A DNA stretch of 64,000 nt, taken from assembly GCA_014656015.1 (NCBI GenBank), contig BNBP01000001.1, positions 124,001 through 188,000 of the forward strand, in the 5' to 3' direction. The notes under the pieces were generated by a model. The model made no database searches, was not told the DNA's origin, and saw nothing but the letters and a program-made list of their open reading frames with translations. The DNA comes from Streptomyces griseoaurantiacus. Its GTDB lineage: Bacteria > Actinomycetota > Actinomycetes > Streptomycetales > Streptomycetaceae. Each line of letters begins with the position of its first letter. Position 1 is the stretch's first letter. Made by a program: the position numbers and the translations under genes. Positions 25,647 through 34,659 of this stretch are shown here, one piece after another.

Positions 25647-26258
25647 ATGAGTGACGATGCGCGGGACGACGTACCCGGGAGTGACGACACGGACGAGGTG
25701 CTCGCCGAGGTGGGCCCCCGGCTGCGACGGATCCGCAAGGAACGCGGCGCCACGCTCGCCGCGCTGTCGGAGGCGACCGGCATCTCGGTGAGCACCCTGT
25801 CCCGGCTGGAGTCGGGGCTGCGCAAGCCTTCCCTGGAGCTGCTGCTGCCGATCGCGCGGGCGCACCAGGTGCCGCTGGACGAGCTGGTGGGCGCGCCGCG
25901 GGTGGGGGACCCCCGGGTGCGTGCGGAGCCGATCGCGCGGTTCGGCCGCACGTACTGGCCGCTCACCCGCCAGCCCGGCGGGCTGCAGGCGTTCAAGGTG
26001 CTGGAGCCGCAGCGGGCCTCCGAGCCGCATCCGCGCACCCACGAGGGCTACGAGTGGCTTTACGTCATGTCCGGGAAGCTGCGTCTGGTCCTCGGCGAGC
26101 ACGACGTCGTGCTCGGGCCCGGGGAGGCGGCGGAGTTCGACACGCGGGTGCCGCACTGGTTCGGTTCGACGGGGGAGGGCCCGGCGGAGTTCCTGAGCCT
26201 GTTCGGCCCCCAGGGCGAACGCATGCACGTCCGCGCCCGCCCGTCCCGGCGACCTTGA
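25647..26258 (+). CDS. XRE-family regulator with C-terminal cupin domain
   Basis: A 203-residue protein. An N-terminal HTH_3 domain (about 25-85: LRRIRKERGATLAALSEATG, SVSTLSRLESGLRKPSLELL) is followed by a cupin sensor domain (about 115-190: PHPRTHEGYEWLYVMSGKLRL, GPGEAAEFDTRVPHWF). The cupin His and Glu residues could bind metal or a small ligand. Such proteins usually regulate the divergent gene, here the thioredoxin-reductase-like flavoprotein. ATG 25647 is the first Met in a frame with no better start. Confidence 0.9.
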   Translation: MSDDARDDVPGSDDTDEVLAEVGPRLRRIRKERGATLAALSEATGISVSTLSRLESGLRKPSLELLLPIARAHQVPLDELVGAPRVGDPRVRAEPIARFGRTYWPLTRQPGGLQAFKVLEPQRASEPHPRTHEGYEWLYVMSGKLRLVLGEHDVVLGPGEAAEFDTRVPHWFGSTGEGPAEFLSLFGPQGERMHVRARPSRRP

Positions 26259-26286
26259 CAGGGGCGCGGGGAACCGCGCGACCTTT

Positions 26287-26316
26287 TCGGGGGTCCCGGG
26301 GGGGCGGGGCCCCCGA
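26287..26316 (+). terminator. Weak terminator-like hairpin in a 169-bp spacer
   Basis: TCGGGGG (26287-26293) pairs with CCCCCGA (26310-26316). Just upstream, the spacer carries an AGGGGCGCGGGGAACCGCGC tail that I recognise as a common Streptomyces gene-end repeat. Confidence 0.4.
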
Positions 26317-26377
26317 GGACGGGGCGGGTAGGGGCGGCGGGGCGAAAAAAACTCTCCCGGGGGCACCCCACAGGGGC

Positions 26378-26394
26378 AAGCGACCGCTTAGTAT
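26378..26394 (+). promoter_or_regulatory. Palindrome and -10 before the quinone oxidoreductase/acyl-CoA dehydrogenase operon
   Basis: AAGCGACCGCTT (26378-26389) has 4-bp arms around GACC and adjoins TAGTAT (26389-26394), a good -10. A repressor bound here would block the promoter. No regulator gene lies beside the operon. Confidence 0.5.
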
Positions 26395-26427
26395 GCAGAA
26401 AACGCCCGCACCCCCGGAGGCCCCCGC

Positions 26428-27399
26428 ATGCAGGTATGGCAGGTGCACGAGAACGGCGAACCCGGCGAGGCCATGCGCCTCACGGACGCCGAGCCGCCCA
26501 CCCCCGCCGACGGCCAGGTACTGCTCAAGGTGCTGGCCGCCAACGTCAACTTCCCCGACGCCCTCCTCTGCCGCGGCCAGTACCAGGTCCGCCCGCCCCT
26601 GCCCTTCACCCCCGGCGTCGAGATCTGCGGCGAGACCGAGGAGGGCCGCCGCGTCCTCGCCACCCCCGCCCTCCCGCACGGCGGCTTCGCCGAGTACGCC
26701 CTCGCGGACGCGGCCGCCCTCCTGCCCGCCCCCGGCACCCTCGACGACGCCGAGGCCGCCGCGCTGCACATCGGCTACCAGACCGGCTGGTTCGGCCTGC
26801 ACCGCCGGGCCCGCCTCCAGGCCGGGGAGACCCTGCTCGTGCACGCCGCCGCCGGCGGGGTCGGCAGCGCCGCCGTCCAGCTCGGCAAGGCGGCCGGGGC
26901 CACGGTCATCGGCGTCGTCGGCGGCGCCGAGAAGGCCGCCGTCGCCCGCGGGCTCGGCTGCGACCTGGTCGTCGACCGCCGCGCCGAGGACGTCGTGGCC
27001 GCCGTCAAGGAGGCCACCGGCGGACGGGGCGCCGACGTGATCTACGACCCGGTCGGCGGCACGGCCTACGCCCAGTCCGCCAAGCTCGTCGCCTTCGAGG
27101 GCCGCATCGTCGTCCTCGGCTTCGCGAGCGGCACGATCCCCAGCCCGGCGCTCAACCACGCCCTCGTCAAGAACTACGCGATCCTCGGCCTGCACTGGGG
27201 CCTGTACAACACCAAGAACCCCGACCTGGTCCGGCACTGCCACGAGCAGCTCACCGAACTGGCCGCCAAGGGCGCGATCGCACCCCTGGTGAGCGAGCGG
27301 GTGCCGCTCGAGGGCGCGGCGGCCGCGGTACAACGGGTCGCCGACGGCGTCACCACCGGCCGCGTCGTCGTCCTGCCCACCGAGGCGAACGGAGCCTGA
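26428..27399 (+). CDS. NADPH:quinone oxidoreductase-like zinc-independent alcohol dehydrogenase family protein
   Basis: A 323-residue medium-chain dehydrogenase/reductase. The N-terminal GroES-like domain (NVNFPDALLCRGQYQ, PFTPGVEICGE) lacks the zinc-binding Cys/His set, typical of quinone oxidoreductases. The Rossmann motif HAAAGGVGSAAVQLGKAAGA binds NADPH. It opens an operon with two acyl-CoA dehydrogenase subunits (three-base gap to the next gene). It may therefore act as an enoyl-CoA or enone reductase or as an auxiliary redox step in the same breakdown route. That role is inferred. Confidence 0.9.
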   Translation: MQVWQVHENGEPGEAMRLTDAEPPTPADGQVLLKVLAANVNFPDALLCRGQYQVRPPLPFTPGVEICGETEEGRRVLATPALPHGGFAEYALADAAALLPAPGTLDDAEAAALHIGYQTGWFGLHRRARLQAGETLLVHAAAGGVGSAAVQLGKAAGATVIGVVGGAEKAAVARGLGCDLVVDRRAEDVVAAVKEATGGRGADVIYDPVGGTAYAQSAKLVAFEGRIVVLGFASGTIPSPALNHALVKNYAILGLHWGLYNTKNPDLVRHCHEQLTELAAKGAIAPLVSERVPLEGAAAAVQRVADGVTTGRVVVLPTEANGA

Positions 27400-27402
27400 A
27401 CC

Positions 27403-28614
27403 ATGCCGGACACCCCCGCCGCCCCCGCCGTCCTCGACGCGGCCCGACTGCGCGCCCTCACCCGCGAGTTCCTGGCCGCCCACCCGCCCGCCGGAACCGA
27501 CCGGCTCGACTTCCTGCGCGCCCGGTTCGACGCGGGCCTGGCCTGGGTGCACTACCCCGAGGGCCTCGGCGGCCTCGGCGCCCCCCGCTCCCTGCAGGCC
27601 GTCGTCGACGCCGAGCTGGAGGCCGCCGGCGCCCCCGACAACGACCCCCGGCGCATCGGCATCGGGCTCGGCATGGCCGCGCCCACCATCCTCCAGTACG
27701 GCACGCCCGAGCAGCGGCGGCGCTTCCTGCGCCCGCTGTGGACCGGCGAGGAGGTGTGGTGCCAGCTCTTCAGCGAACCCGGCGCCGGCTCCGACCTGGC
27801 CGCGCTCGGCACCCGCGCCGTGCCCGGGGACGGGGGAGACTGGGTCGTCGACGGACAGAAGGTGTGGACGTCCAGCGCCCACCTCGCCCGCTGGGCCATC
27901 CTCATCGCCCGCACCGACCCCGCGGTGCCCAAGCACCGCGGCATCACCTACTTCGTGTGCGACATGACCGACCCCGGTGTCGAGGTCCGCCCGCTGCGGC
28001 AGATCACCGGCGAGGCCGAGTTCAACGAGGTCTTTCTCACCGGCGTCCGCATCCCCGACTCCCGTCGGCTCGGCGCGGTCGGCGAGGGCTGGCGGGTCGC
28101 CCAGACCACCCTGAACAACGAGCGCGTCGCCATCGGCGGCATGCGGCTGCCCCGCGAGGGCGGCATGATCGGCCCCGTCGCCAGGACCTGGCGCGAACGC
28201 CCCGAACTGCGCACCCACGACCTGCACCAGCGGCTGCTGAAACTGTGGGTGGACGCCGAGGTCTCCCGCCTCACCGCCGAACGGCTGCGCCAGCAGCTCG
28301 TCGCCGGGCAGCCCGGCCCCGAGGGCGCCGGCATGAAGCTCGCCTTCGCCCGCCTCAACCAGGAGATCAGCGGCCTGGAGGTCGAACTCCTCGGAGAGGA
28401 GGGCCTGTTGTACGACGACTGGACCATGCGGCGGCCCGAACTCGTCGACTTCACCGGCCGCGAGGCCGGCTACCGCTATCTCCGCTCCAAGGGCAACAGC
28501 ATCGAGGGCGGCACCAGCGAGGTGCTGCTCAACATCGTCGCCGAGCGCGTCCTCGGCCTGCCCGCCGAACCGCGCACCGACAAGGACGTCGCCTGGAAGG
28601 ACCTGGCCCGATGA
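27403..28614 (+). CDS. Acyl-CoA dehydrogenase, first subunit of a probable heteromeric pair
   Basis: A 403-residue FAD-dependent acyl-CoA dehydrogenase. CQLFSEPGAGSDLAALGTRA and the C-terminal SKGNSIEGGTSEVLLNIVAERVLGLP signature are present. The gene overlaps the next, smaller dehydrogenase gene by four bases (ATGA). In actinobacteria such tandem genes often encode an alpha2-beta2 enzyme acting on steroid or other bulky CoA esters, as with ChsE1-ChsE2 in mycobacteria. That assembly is a family-based inference here. Substrate unknown. Confidence 0.9.
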   Translation: MPDTPAAPAVLDAARLRALTREFLAAHPPAGTDRLDFLRARFDAGLAWVHYPEGLGGLGAPRSLQAVVDAELEAAGAPDNDPRRIGIGLGMAAPTILQYGTPEQRRRFLRPLWTGEEVWCQLFSEPGAGSDLAALGTRAVPGDGGDWVVDGQKVWTSSAHLARWAILIARTDPAVPKHRGITYFVCDMTDPGVEVRPLRQITGEAEFNEVFLTGVRIPDSRRLGAVGEGWRVAQTTLNNERVAIGGMRLPREGGMIGPVARTWRERPELRTHDLHQRLLKLWVDAEVSRLTAERLRQQLVAGQPGPEGAGMKLAFARLNQEISGLEVELLGEEGLLYDDWTMRRPELVDFTGREAGYRYLRSKGNSIEGGTSEVLLNIVAERVLGLPAEPRTDKDVAWKDLAR

Positions 28615-29720
28615 GCACACAGCCCGACCTGCTCCACTCCGAGGAGGAGGAGGCGCTGCGCGCCGCCGTCCGCGACCTGCTCACCGACCACTGCGACCCG
28701 GCGGGCGTCCTCGCCCGCACCGAGTCGGAGGCCCCGCACGACGCCAAGCTGTGGAAGGCGCTCACCGAGGGCATGGGCCTGGCCGGACTCCTGGTGCCCG
28801 AGGCACTCGGCGGCCAGGGTGCCACCCACCGCGAGGCCGCCGTCGTCCTGGAGGAACTGGGGCGTGCGGTCGCCCCCGTGCCCTACCTGACCAGCGCCGT
28901 CGTCGCCACGGAGGCACTGCTGGCCTGCGCGGCCGGCGAGCCCGGCAGCCCCGTGGGCGACCTGCTCGGCGACCTCGCCTCGGGTGCCACGGTCGGGACG
29001 CTGGCCGTCGGGCTGCACACCGCCCCGCACGCCCCCTTCCCCGCGGTGCGCCGGGAGAACGGCACGCTGCACGGCGAGCTGACCGCCGTCGCCGCCGCCG
29101 GCGCCGCCGACGTCCTCCTCGTCCCCGCCGAGGACGGCGGCCTGTACGCGGTGGCCGCGGCCGAGGCGGACGTCACCGCACAGCTCTCCCTCGACCTCAC
29201 CCGGCCCGTGGCCCGGATCGTCCTCGACGCCGCGCCCGCCCGCCGCCTCGGCGAGGCGGAGCCCGCCGTGCGCCGCGCCCTGCGGGCCGGGGCGGGACTG
29301 CTCGCCTCCGAGCAGCTCGGCCTCGCCGACTGGTGCCTGACGGAGACGGTCCGGTACCTGAAGGACCGCAAACAGTTCAACCGGCCGGTCGGCGGCTTCC
29401 AGGCGCTCAAGCACCGGCTGGCCGCGCTGTGGCTGGAGGTCGTCAACCTGCGCGCCGCCGCGCGCAACGCCGCCGACGCCCTCGCCACCGGGAGCGCGGA
29501 GGCCGACCTCGCGGTGGTCCTCGCCCAGGCGTACGCCGCGGGCGTCGCCGTGCACGCGGCCGAGGAGGCCGTCCAGCTCCACGGCGGGATCGGCATGACC
29601 TGGGAGCACCCGGCCCACCTCTACCTCAAGCGGGCCAAGGCCGACTCGCTCGCCTACGGCACGGCGGGCGCCCACCGCGAGCGGCTGGCCACGCTCGCCG
29701 ACCTGCGTCCGCCCGCGTAG
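28611..29720 (+). CDS. Acyl-CoA dehydrogenase, second subunit of a probable heteromeric pair
   Basis: A 369-residue acyl-CoA dehydrogenase-like protein. The N-terminal helices (EEEEALRAAVRDLLTDH, ALGGQGATHREAAVVLEELG) are normal. The central beta domain is short and poorly conserved, and the FAD signature of the first subunit is missing. The C-terminal domain is conserved (RKQFNRPVGGFQALKHRLA, VQLHGGIGMTWEHPAHLYLKRAKA). This is the pattern of the partner subunit in heteromeric enzymes. ATG 28611 overlaps the previous stop, so the two are made together. Confidence 0.9.
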   Translation: MSTQPDLLHSEEEEALRAAVRDLLTDHCDPAGVLARTESEAPHDAKLWKALTEGMGLAGLLVPEALGGQGATHREAAVVLEELGRAVAPVPYLTSAVVATEALLACAAGEPGSPVGDLLGDLASGATVGTLAVGLHTAPHAPFPAVRRENGTLHGELTAVAAAGAADVLLVPAEDGGLYAVAAAEADVTAQLSLDLTRPVARIVLDAAPARRLGEAEPAVRRALRAGAGLLASEQLGLADWCLTETVRYLKDRKQFNRPVGGFQALKHRLAALWLEVVNLRAAARNAADALATGSAEADLAVVLAQAYAAGVAVHAAEEAVQLHGGIGMTWEHPAHLYLKRAKADSLAYGTAGAHRERLATLADLRPPA

Positions 29721-29879
29721 GCGGGCGCCACCCCGGGGCGGGTCCGCGAACCGATGCGAACCCGCCACCGGCCGGGACACCACTCGTTCGGCGGACACGT
29801 CAGCCGCCCGGACGAACCCTCCGCTACGCCACACTTGCGGCCGAACGCCGCGAAGCGGACGTTGCGGAGGAGGGTGACC

Positions 29880-30074
29880 ATGGCCATTTCCATCTCGATG
29901 GTGCTGCTGCTGACGATCCTTGCGGTGATCTTCCTCCGCAACGGGGGCCTGAAGGTCTCGCACGCGCTGGTCTGCGCCCTGCTGGGCTTCCTCCTGGCGA
30001 GCTCCAGCATGGCGCCCACGATCCACAACGGCCTGCTGGCCACGGCGGACATCGTCAGCAGCCTGCACCCGTGA
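29880..30074 (+). CDS. 64-residue hypothetical membrane protein
   Basis: A short protein beginning MAISISMVLLLTILAVIFL, with a second hydrophobic stretch (HALVCALLGFLLASSSM). GGAGGAGG about seven bases before ATG 29880 makes translation likely. Two membrane helices with a Lys-containing turn are predicted. I recall similar small proteins in Streptomyces but no function. The 159 bases upstream hold no other gene; a terminator follows immediately. Confidence 0.75.
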   Translation: MAISISMVLLLTILAVIFLRNGGLKVSHALVCALLGFLLASSSMAPTIHNGLLATADIVSSLHP

Positions 30075-30076
30075 GC

Positions 30077-30101
30077 GGCTCCGGGGACCCACCCCGGAGC
30101 C
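30077..30101. terminator. Bidirectional terminator
   Basis: Perfect 10-bp stem GGCTCCGGGG / CCCCGGAGCC with a five-base loop, between two convergent genes. Confidence 0.85.
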
Positions 30102-30114
30102 CTGCGCCCAAAGG

Positions 30115-31413
30115 TCACCCGCCGACGGCGAACACACCCACCCCGTTGGCGACCGCCCGCTCCGACCCGTCCGAGGGGTGGTTCCGCACGACGGGCGCCC
30201 CGCCCCCGGCACCGCGCGCCACCAGGGCCGAGGACCCGCCGCCGTCCGTCCCGAGCGCGTCCGAGGCCCCCAGCCGTCCCAGCTCCGCGGCCACCTCGGC
30301 GACCGTCAGCCCGGACCGGTACGCCGCCGAGCCGTCCAGGGCGAGCAGCAGCAGCCGCTTCCCGCCGTCCGCGATGCCCAGCGCCGTGCGGACCGTCGAC
30401 GCCGAGTCGTCCAGCCCCGGCAGGTTCCGGCCGTCCCGGCGCAGCACCGCGCCGCCGACGGCGAACCGGTAGGGCGCGCCCGCCTTCGCCGCCACGAGCC
30501 GCTGTTCCACGGTGACCTGCTCGCCCACCGACAGCTTGCGCAGCCACTGGGCTCCCGCCTCGCGCCCCACCAGCACCGTCGTGCCCTCGGCGACCGCCCC
30601 GGCACCGGGGGAGTCCGCCGTCGAGACGACCCGTCCGTCGCGCACGGTGACCTCGTAGGTGTCCGATGCGCAGGGCGCCGCACGCGAGCTGTCCGTGCCG
30701 CACACCGCCCGCCGCCGCGAGGCGCTGCCCCAGTCGGCGGTGTACGCCCCGACCGAGCCCTCGGGCAGCGCGTACTGGTTGAGCCCGCGCAGCGGCAGCG
30801 ATCCGTCGGCCGCCGAGCGCACCGTCCCGGACAGGGACAGCCGGTCCAGCCGCGCGAGTTCGTCGGTGCCGACGCCGAGCACGTCCTCGGTGCTGCCCCC
30901 CGAGGGCAGCGCCGGACCGAAGCGCTGGGCGCGCGGCACCGCCGCCTTCAGGGGCCGGCCGTCCGCCACCGCCGGGCCGACCGGGGCGCCGGTCACCGGC
31001 ACCCCCGGGTGCTGGGCCTCGCTGATGTGGAAGAAATCGCCGTTGACACCGGCGACGGCCCCCGCGGAGGCGGCCATCCGCGACACGGAGGCACGGGCGG
31101 CGACGGACCCCGGGTAGAGCAGGTCGACACGGACGTGCGGATCGGCCAGGTCGACGGTGAGCAGATGGACGTGGGCCGTCCCGTGGGCGGCGGCGAGGTC
31201 GAAGTCCCGGTAGGTGACACCGGGCGAGACCTCGCTCGCGCGCTGTACGGCGCCGGCGGGCGCCGCGCCCGCGAGGGTGGCGCCGGCCAGCGTGCCGAGG
31301 ACGGAGAGCTGGGCGAGAACGGTGGTGAGCCGGGCCCCGGGGCGGATCCCGAACCGCCCACTGGGTCTGATCCGGAGCCGGGCTCCGGTCCGGAAATGCC
31401 GGTAACGCGTCAC
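30115..31413 (-). CDS. Secreted phosphodiester glycosidase (NAGPA-domain) family protein
   Basis: A 432-residue exported protein. A basic N-terminus and hydrophobic core (TTVLAQLSVLGTLAGATLAG, then AAPAGA) form a signal peptide. The NAGPA-type domain follows: VNGDFFHISEAQHPGVPV near residue 125, and a C-terminal LLALDGSAAYRSGLTVAEVA with ALGTDGGGSSALV. Characterised relatives remove N-acetylglucosamine from phosphodiesters, and bacterial members act on phosphodiester-linked sugars of wall polymers. GTG 31413 is preferred: AGGGGG precedes it, and it keeps the signal peptide intact. Confidence 0.85.
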   Translation of the reverse strand: MTRYRHFRTGARLRIRPSGRFGIRPGARLTTVLAQLSVLGTLAGATLAGAAPAGAVQRASEVSPGVTYRDFDLAAAHGTAHVHLLTVDLADPHVRVDLLYPGSVAARASVSRMAASAGAVAGVNGDFFHISEAQHPGVPVTGAPVGPAVADGRPLKAAVPRAQRFGPALPSGGSTEDVLGVGTDELARLDRLSLSGTVRSAADGSLPLRGLNQYALPEGSVGAYTADWGSASRRRAVCGTDSSRAAPCASDTYEVTVRDGRVVSTADSPGAGAVAEGTTVLVGREAGAQWLRKLSVGEQVTVEQRLVAAKAGAPYRFAVGGAVLRRDGRNLPGLDDSASTVRTALGIADGGKRLLLLALDGSAAYRSGLTVAEVAAELGRLGASDALGTDGGGSSALVARGAGGGAPVVRNHPSDGSERAVANGVGVFAVGG

Positions 31414-31550
31414 GAGTACCCCCTGGGAACTGGTGGCTGCCTGGCCGTCCGCACACATGTGCTGACGTATCGTCAACTCACCGGCTCATCACAGGAATAA
31501 GCCGGGAGGGCGAGGGGCAGTCCACCAGACGGGGGCGACGCGCACGGCGG

Positions 31551-31928
31551 CTACGCGTCGACGACGCGGGAACGGATCAGAAAACGCACTCCTTCGGGTG
31601 CCTCCAGGGAGAACCCGCTGCCGCGTCCCGGAACGACGTCCACGATCAGCCGGGTGTGCGCCCACACCTCGTACTGGCTGCGGGACATCCAGAACCCGAC
31701 CGGCTCGCCGACTCCGTCCACCTCCAGCTCGGCGAGCAGCACGTCCGAGCCGCCGGTGCGGAACTCGCCCTCCGGATAGCACATGGGGGCGCTGCCGTCG
31801 CAGCAGCCGCCCGACTGGTGGAACATGAGCGGCCCGTGCTCCGCCCGGAGCCGCCGCAGCAGCTCCCCGGCGGCGGGCGTCAGCGCCACCCGCGGCACGC
31901 TCTCCACGTCCCGGTCGGCGTCCTCCAT
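31551..31928 (-). CDS. DUF779-family protein
   Basis: A 125-residue protein. The hallmark HQSGGCCDGSAPMCYPEGEF contains three Cys residues that could bind metal. SQYEVWAHTRLIVDVVPGRGSGFSLE is the other conserved block. DUF779 genes often lie next to aldehyde dehydrogenases, but here the divergent neighbour is a phosphoketolase. ATG 31928 opens on MEDADRDVESVPRVALT; a much longer frame upstream is not conserved. Function unknown. Confidence 0.85.
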   Translation of the reverse strand: MEDADRDVESVPRVALTPAAGELLRRLRAEHGPLMFHQSGGCCDGSAPMCYPEGEFRTGGSDVLLAELEVDGVGEPVGFWMSRSQYEVWAHTRLIVDVVPGRGSGFSLEAPEGVRFLIRSRVVDA

Positions 31929-32243
31929 GAGGTCACTCCCGTCCTTCGTCCCCGGCATCCCGGCACCCCGGTGGGCACGGTGGTGCCACGGCTCCCGCAC
32001 GCGATTGAACGCCGCGGCAGGTTGCACGGAGGTTGCGACCGGGGCGGGCGGCCGGGGCTCCTGCCCCCGGGCCGGGGCGTGGCCCCCGGCCCGGACGAGA
32101 GCTGGGGCCCGGACGCGTGCCCGGGCCGCACGGCTGTGGCGTAAACCCGCCGCCGCCATCCGAGTGGGGCCGACCGGCCCTCGCGGGTACCCGGGGAACC
32201 CACGCAAGGTGGAACCGTCCGCCCCGACCCGGAAGGCCCCCCC
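31929..32243. other. 315-bp divergent spacer between DUF779 and phosphoketolase, with a hairpin
   Basis: No gene is visible. A strong inverted repeat, CCGGGCCGGGG (32067-32077) with CCCCGGCCCGG (32084-32094), lies about 150 bases before the phosphoketolase start, on the template of its likely leader. Promoter elements are not obvious. GGAAGG (about 32231) is the ribosome site. Confidence 0.5.
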
Positions 32244-34631
32244 ATGCCCCCCGACGACACCACCCCGCCGCCCACCGCCCTCACCGAGGAGGACCTCGCC
32301 GCCCTCGACGCCCACTGGCGCGCGGCCAACTACCTCGCCGTCGGCCAGATCTACCTCATGGCCAACCCGCTGCTCACCGAGCCGCTGCGCCCCGAACACG
32401 TCAAGCCCCGGCTGCTGGGCCACTGGGGCACCTCGCCCGGCCTCAACCTCGTCCACACCCACCTCAACCGCGTCATCCGCGACCGCGACCTCGACGCCCT
32501 CTGCATCTGGGGCCCCGGCCACGGCGGCCCCGCCGTCGTCGCCAACAGCTGGCTGGAGGGCTCGTACACCGAGACCTATCCCGACGTCACCCGTGACGCC
32601 GCCGGCATGGCCCGCCTCTTCAAGCAGTTCTCCTTCCCCGGCGGCATCCCCAGCCACGTCGCCCCCGAGACCCCCGGCTCGATCCACGAGGGCGGCGAAC
32701 TCGGCTACGCCCTCTCCCACGCCTACGGCGCCGCCCTCGACAACCCCGGCCTCCTCGTCACCTGCGTGATCGGCGACGGCGAGGCGGAGACCGGGCCGCT
32801 CGCCGCCTCGTGGCACTCCAACAAGTTCCTCGACCCCGTCCACGACGGCGCCGTCCTGCCCGTTCTCCACCTCAACGGCTACAAGATCGCCAACCCCACG
32901 GTCCTGGCCCGCCTCCCCGAGGAGGAACTCGACGAACTGCTGCGCGGCTACGGCCACGACCCCCTCCACGTCACCGGCGAGGACCCCGCCGCCGTCCACC
33001 GCGCGATGGCCGGCGCGATGGACACCGCCCTGGACCGCATCACCGCCCTCCAGCGCGCCGCCCGCGAGGACGGCGCCACCGAGCGCCCCCGCTGGCCGAT
33101 GATCGTGCTGCGCACCCCCAAGGGCTGGACAGGGCCCGCCGAGGTCGACGGCCTCCCCGTCGAGGGCACCTGGCGCGCCCACCAGGTCCCGCTCGCCGCC
33201 GTCCGCGACAACCCCGAGCACCTGCGCCAACTGGAGAGCTGGCTGCGCTCCTACCGCCCCGAGGAACTGTTCGACGCCCAGGGCGCGCCCCGGCCCGAGG
33301 TCCTGGCCTGCGTCCCCGAGGGGAAGCGCCGCCTCGGCGCGACCCCGCGCGCCAACGGCGGTCTGCTGCTGCGCACACTGCCGCTGCCGCCTCTGGAGAA
33401 GCACGCCGTCCCCGTCGACAAGCCCGGCGCCACCCTGCACGAACCCACCCGCGTCCTCGGCGACCTCCTCGAGGACGTCATGGCCGCCACCGCCGAACGC
33501 CGCGACTTCCGCCTCGTCGGCCCCGACGAGACCGCCTCCAACCGCCTCCAGGCCGTCTACGAGGCCAGCGGCAAGGCGTGGCAGGCGGAGACCCGCCCCG
33601 TGGACGAGAACCTCGACCGGCACGGCCGGGTGATGGAGATCCTCTCCGAACACACCTGCCAGGGCTGGCTGGAGGGCTACCTCCTCACCGGCCGGCACGG
33701 GCTGTTCTCCTGCTACGAGGCCTTCGTCCACATCGTCGACTCGATGGTCAACCAGCACGTCAAATGGCTGCGCACCACTCGCCGCCTGGACTGGCGCGCC
33801 CCCATCGCGAGCCTCAACTACCTGCTCACCTCACACGTCTGGCGACAGGACCACAACGGCTTCTCCCACCAGGACCCCGGCTTCGTCGACCACATCCTCA
33901 ACAAGAGCCCCGAAGCCGTACGGGTCTACTTCCCGCCGGACGCCAACACCCTGCTCTCGGTCGCCGACCACGCCCTGCGCAGCAGGAACTACGTCAACGT
34001 GATCGTCGCCGGCAAGCAGCCCTGCTTCGACTGGCTGAGCATGGAGGAGGCCCGCGTCCACTGCGCCCGCGGCCTCGGCGTCTGGGACTGGGCGGGCACC
34101 GAGGACGGCACCCGGGAACCCGACGTGGTGCTCGCCTGCGCGGGGGACGTCCCCACCCAGGAGACCCTCGCCGCCGCCCAGTTGCTCCGCGGCCGCCTGC
34201 CCGACCTCGCCGTCCGCGTGGTCAACGTCGTGGACATCGCCCGGCTGCTCCCCGCCGAGGAACACCCGCACGGCATGAGCGACTTCGAGTACGACGGCGT
34301 CTTCACCTCCGCCAAGCCGGTGATCTTCGCCTACCACGGCTACCCGTGGCTCATCCACCGCCTCGCCTACCGCCGCGACGGCCACGAGCACCTGCACGTG
34401 CGCGGCTACAAGGAGCGCGGCACCACGACCACCCCGTTCGACATGGTCGTCCAGAACGACCTCGACCGGTACCGCCTGGTCATGGACGTCATCGACCGCG
34501 TCCCCGGCCTCGCCGTCCGTGCCGCCGCCGTCCGCCAGGAGATGCAGGACGCCCGGCTGCGGCACCACGAGTGGATCCGCGAGCACGGGGTGGACCTGCC
34601 GGAGGTGGCGGACTGGACCTGGGACGGCTGA
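32244..34631 (+). CDS. xfp: Phosphoketolase (xylulose-5-phosphate/fructose-6-phosphate)
   Basis: A 795-residue thiamine-diphosphate enzyme that splits xylulose 5-phosphate (and usually fructose 6-phosphate) into acetyl phosphate plus a triose or tetrose phosphate. The N-terminal [18 protein letters not shown] and GPGHGGPA, the ThDP-binding [19 protein letters not shown], and [22 protein letters not shown] and the C-terminal [13 protein letters not shown] are all conserved, and the length is normal. GGAAGG seven bases upstream supports ATG 32244. Monocistronic, ending in a hairpin. Confidence 0.95.
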   Translation: MPPDDTTPPPTALTEEDLAALDAHWRAANYLAVGQIYLMANPLLTEPLRPEHVKPRLLGHWGTSPGLNLVHTHLNRVIRDRDLDALCIWGPGHGGPAVVANSWLEGSYTETYPDVTRDAAGMARLFKQFSFPGGIPSHVAPETPGSIHEGGELGYALSHAYGAALDNPGLLVTCVIGDGEAETGPLAASWHSNKFLDPVHDGAVLPVLHLNGYKIANPTVLARLPEEELDELLRGYGHDPLHVTGEDPAAVHRAMAGAMDTALDRITALQRAAREDGATERPRWPMIVLRTPKGWTGPAEVDGLPVEGTWRAHQVPLAAVRDNPEHLRQLESWLRSYRPEELFDAQGAPRPEVLACVPEGKRRLGATPRANGGLLLRTLPLPPLEKHAVPVDKPGATLHEPTRVLGDLLEDVMAATAERRDFRLVGPDETASNRLQAVYEASGKAWQAETRPVDENLDRHGRVMEILSEHTCQGWLEGYLLTGRHGLFSCYEAFVHIVDSMVNQHVKWLRTTRRLDWRAPIASLNYLLTSHVWRQDHNGFSHQDPGFVDHILNKSPEAVRVYFPPDANTLLSVADHALRSRNYVNVIVAGKQPCFDWLSMEEARVHCARGLGVWDWAGTEDGTREPDVVLACAGDVPTQETLAAAQLLRGRLPDLAVRVVNVVDIARLLPAEEHPHGMSDFEYDGVFTSAKPVIFAYHGYPWLIHRLAYRRDGHEHLHVRGYKERGTTTTPFDMVVQNDLDRYRLVMDVIDRVPGLAVRAAAVRQEMQDARLRHHEWIREHGVDLPEVADWTWDG

Positions 34632-34632
34632 G

Positions 34633-34653
34633 CCGGCGGCCTCTGCCCGCCGG
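34633..34653. terminator. Bidirectional hairpin between phosphoketolase and SDR genes
   Basis: CCGGCGG (34633-34639) pairs with CCGCCGG (34647-34653) across seven bases, filling the 28-bp gap between convergent stops. Confidence 0.6.
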
Positions 34654-34659
34654 GGTGCG

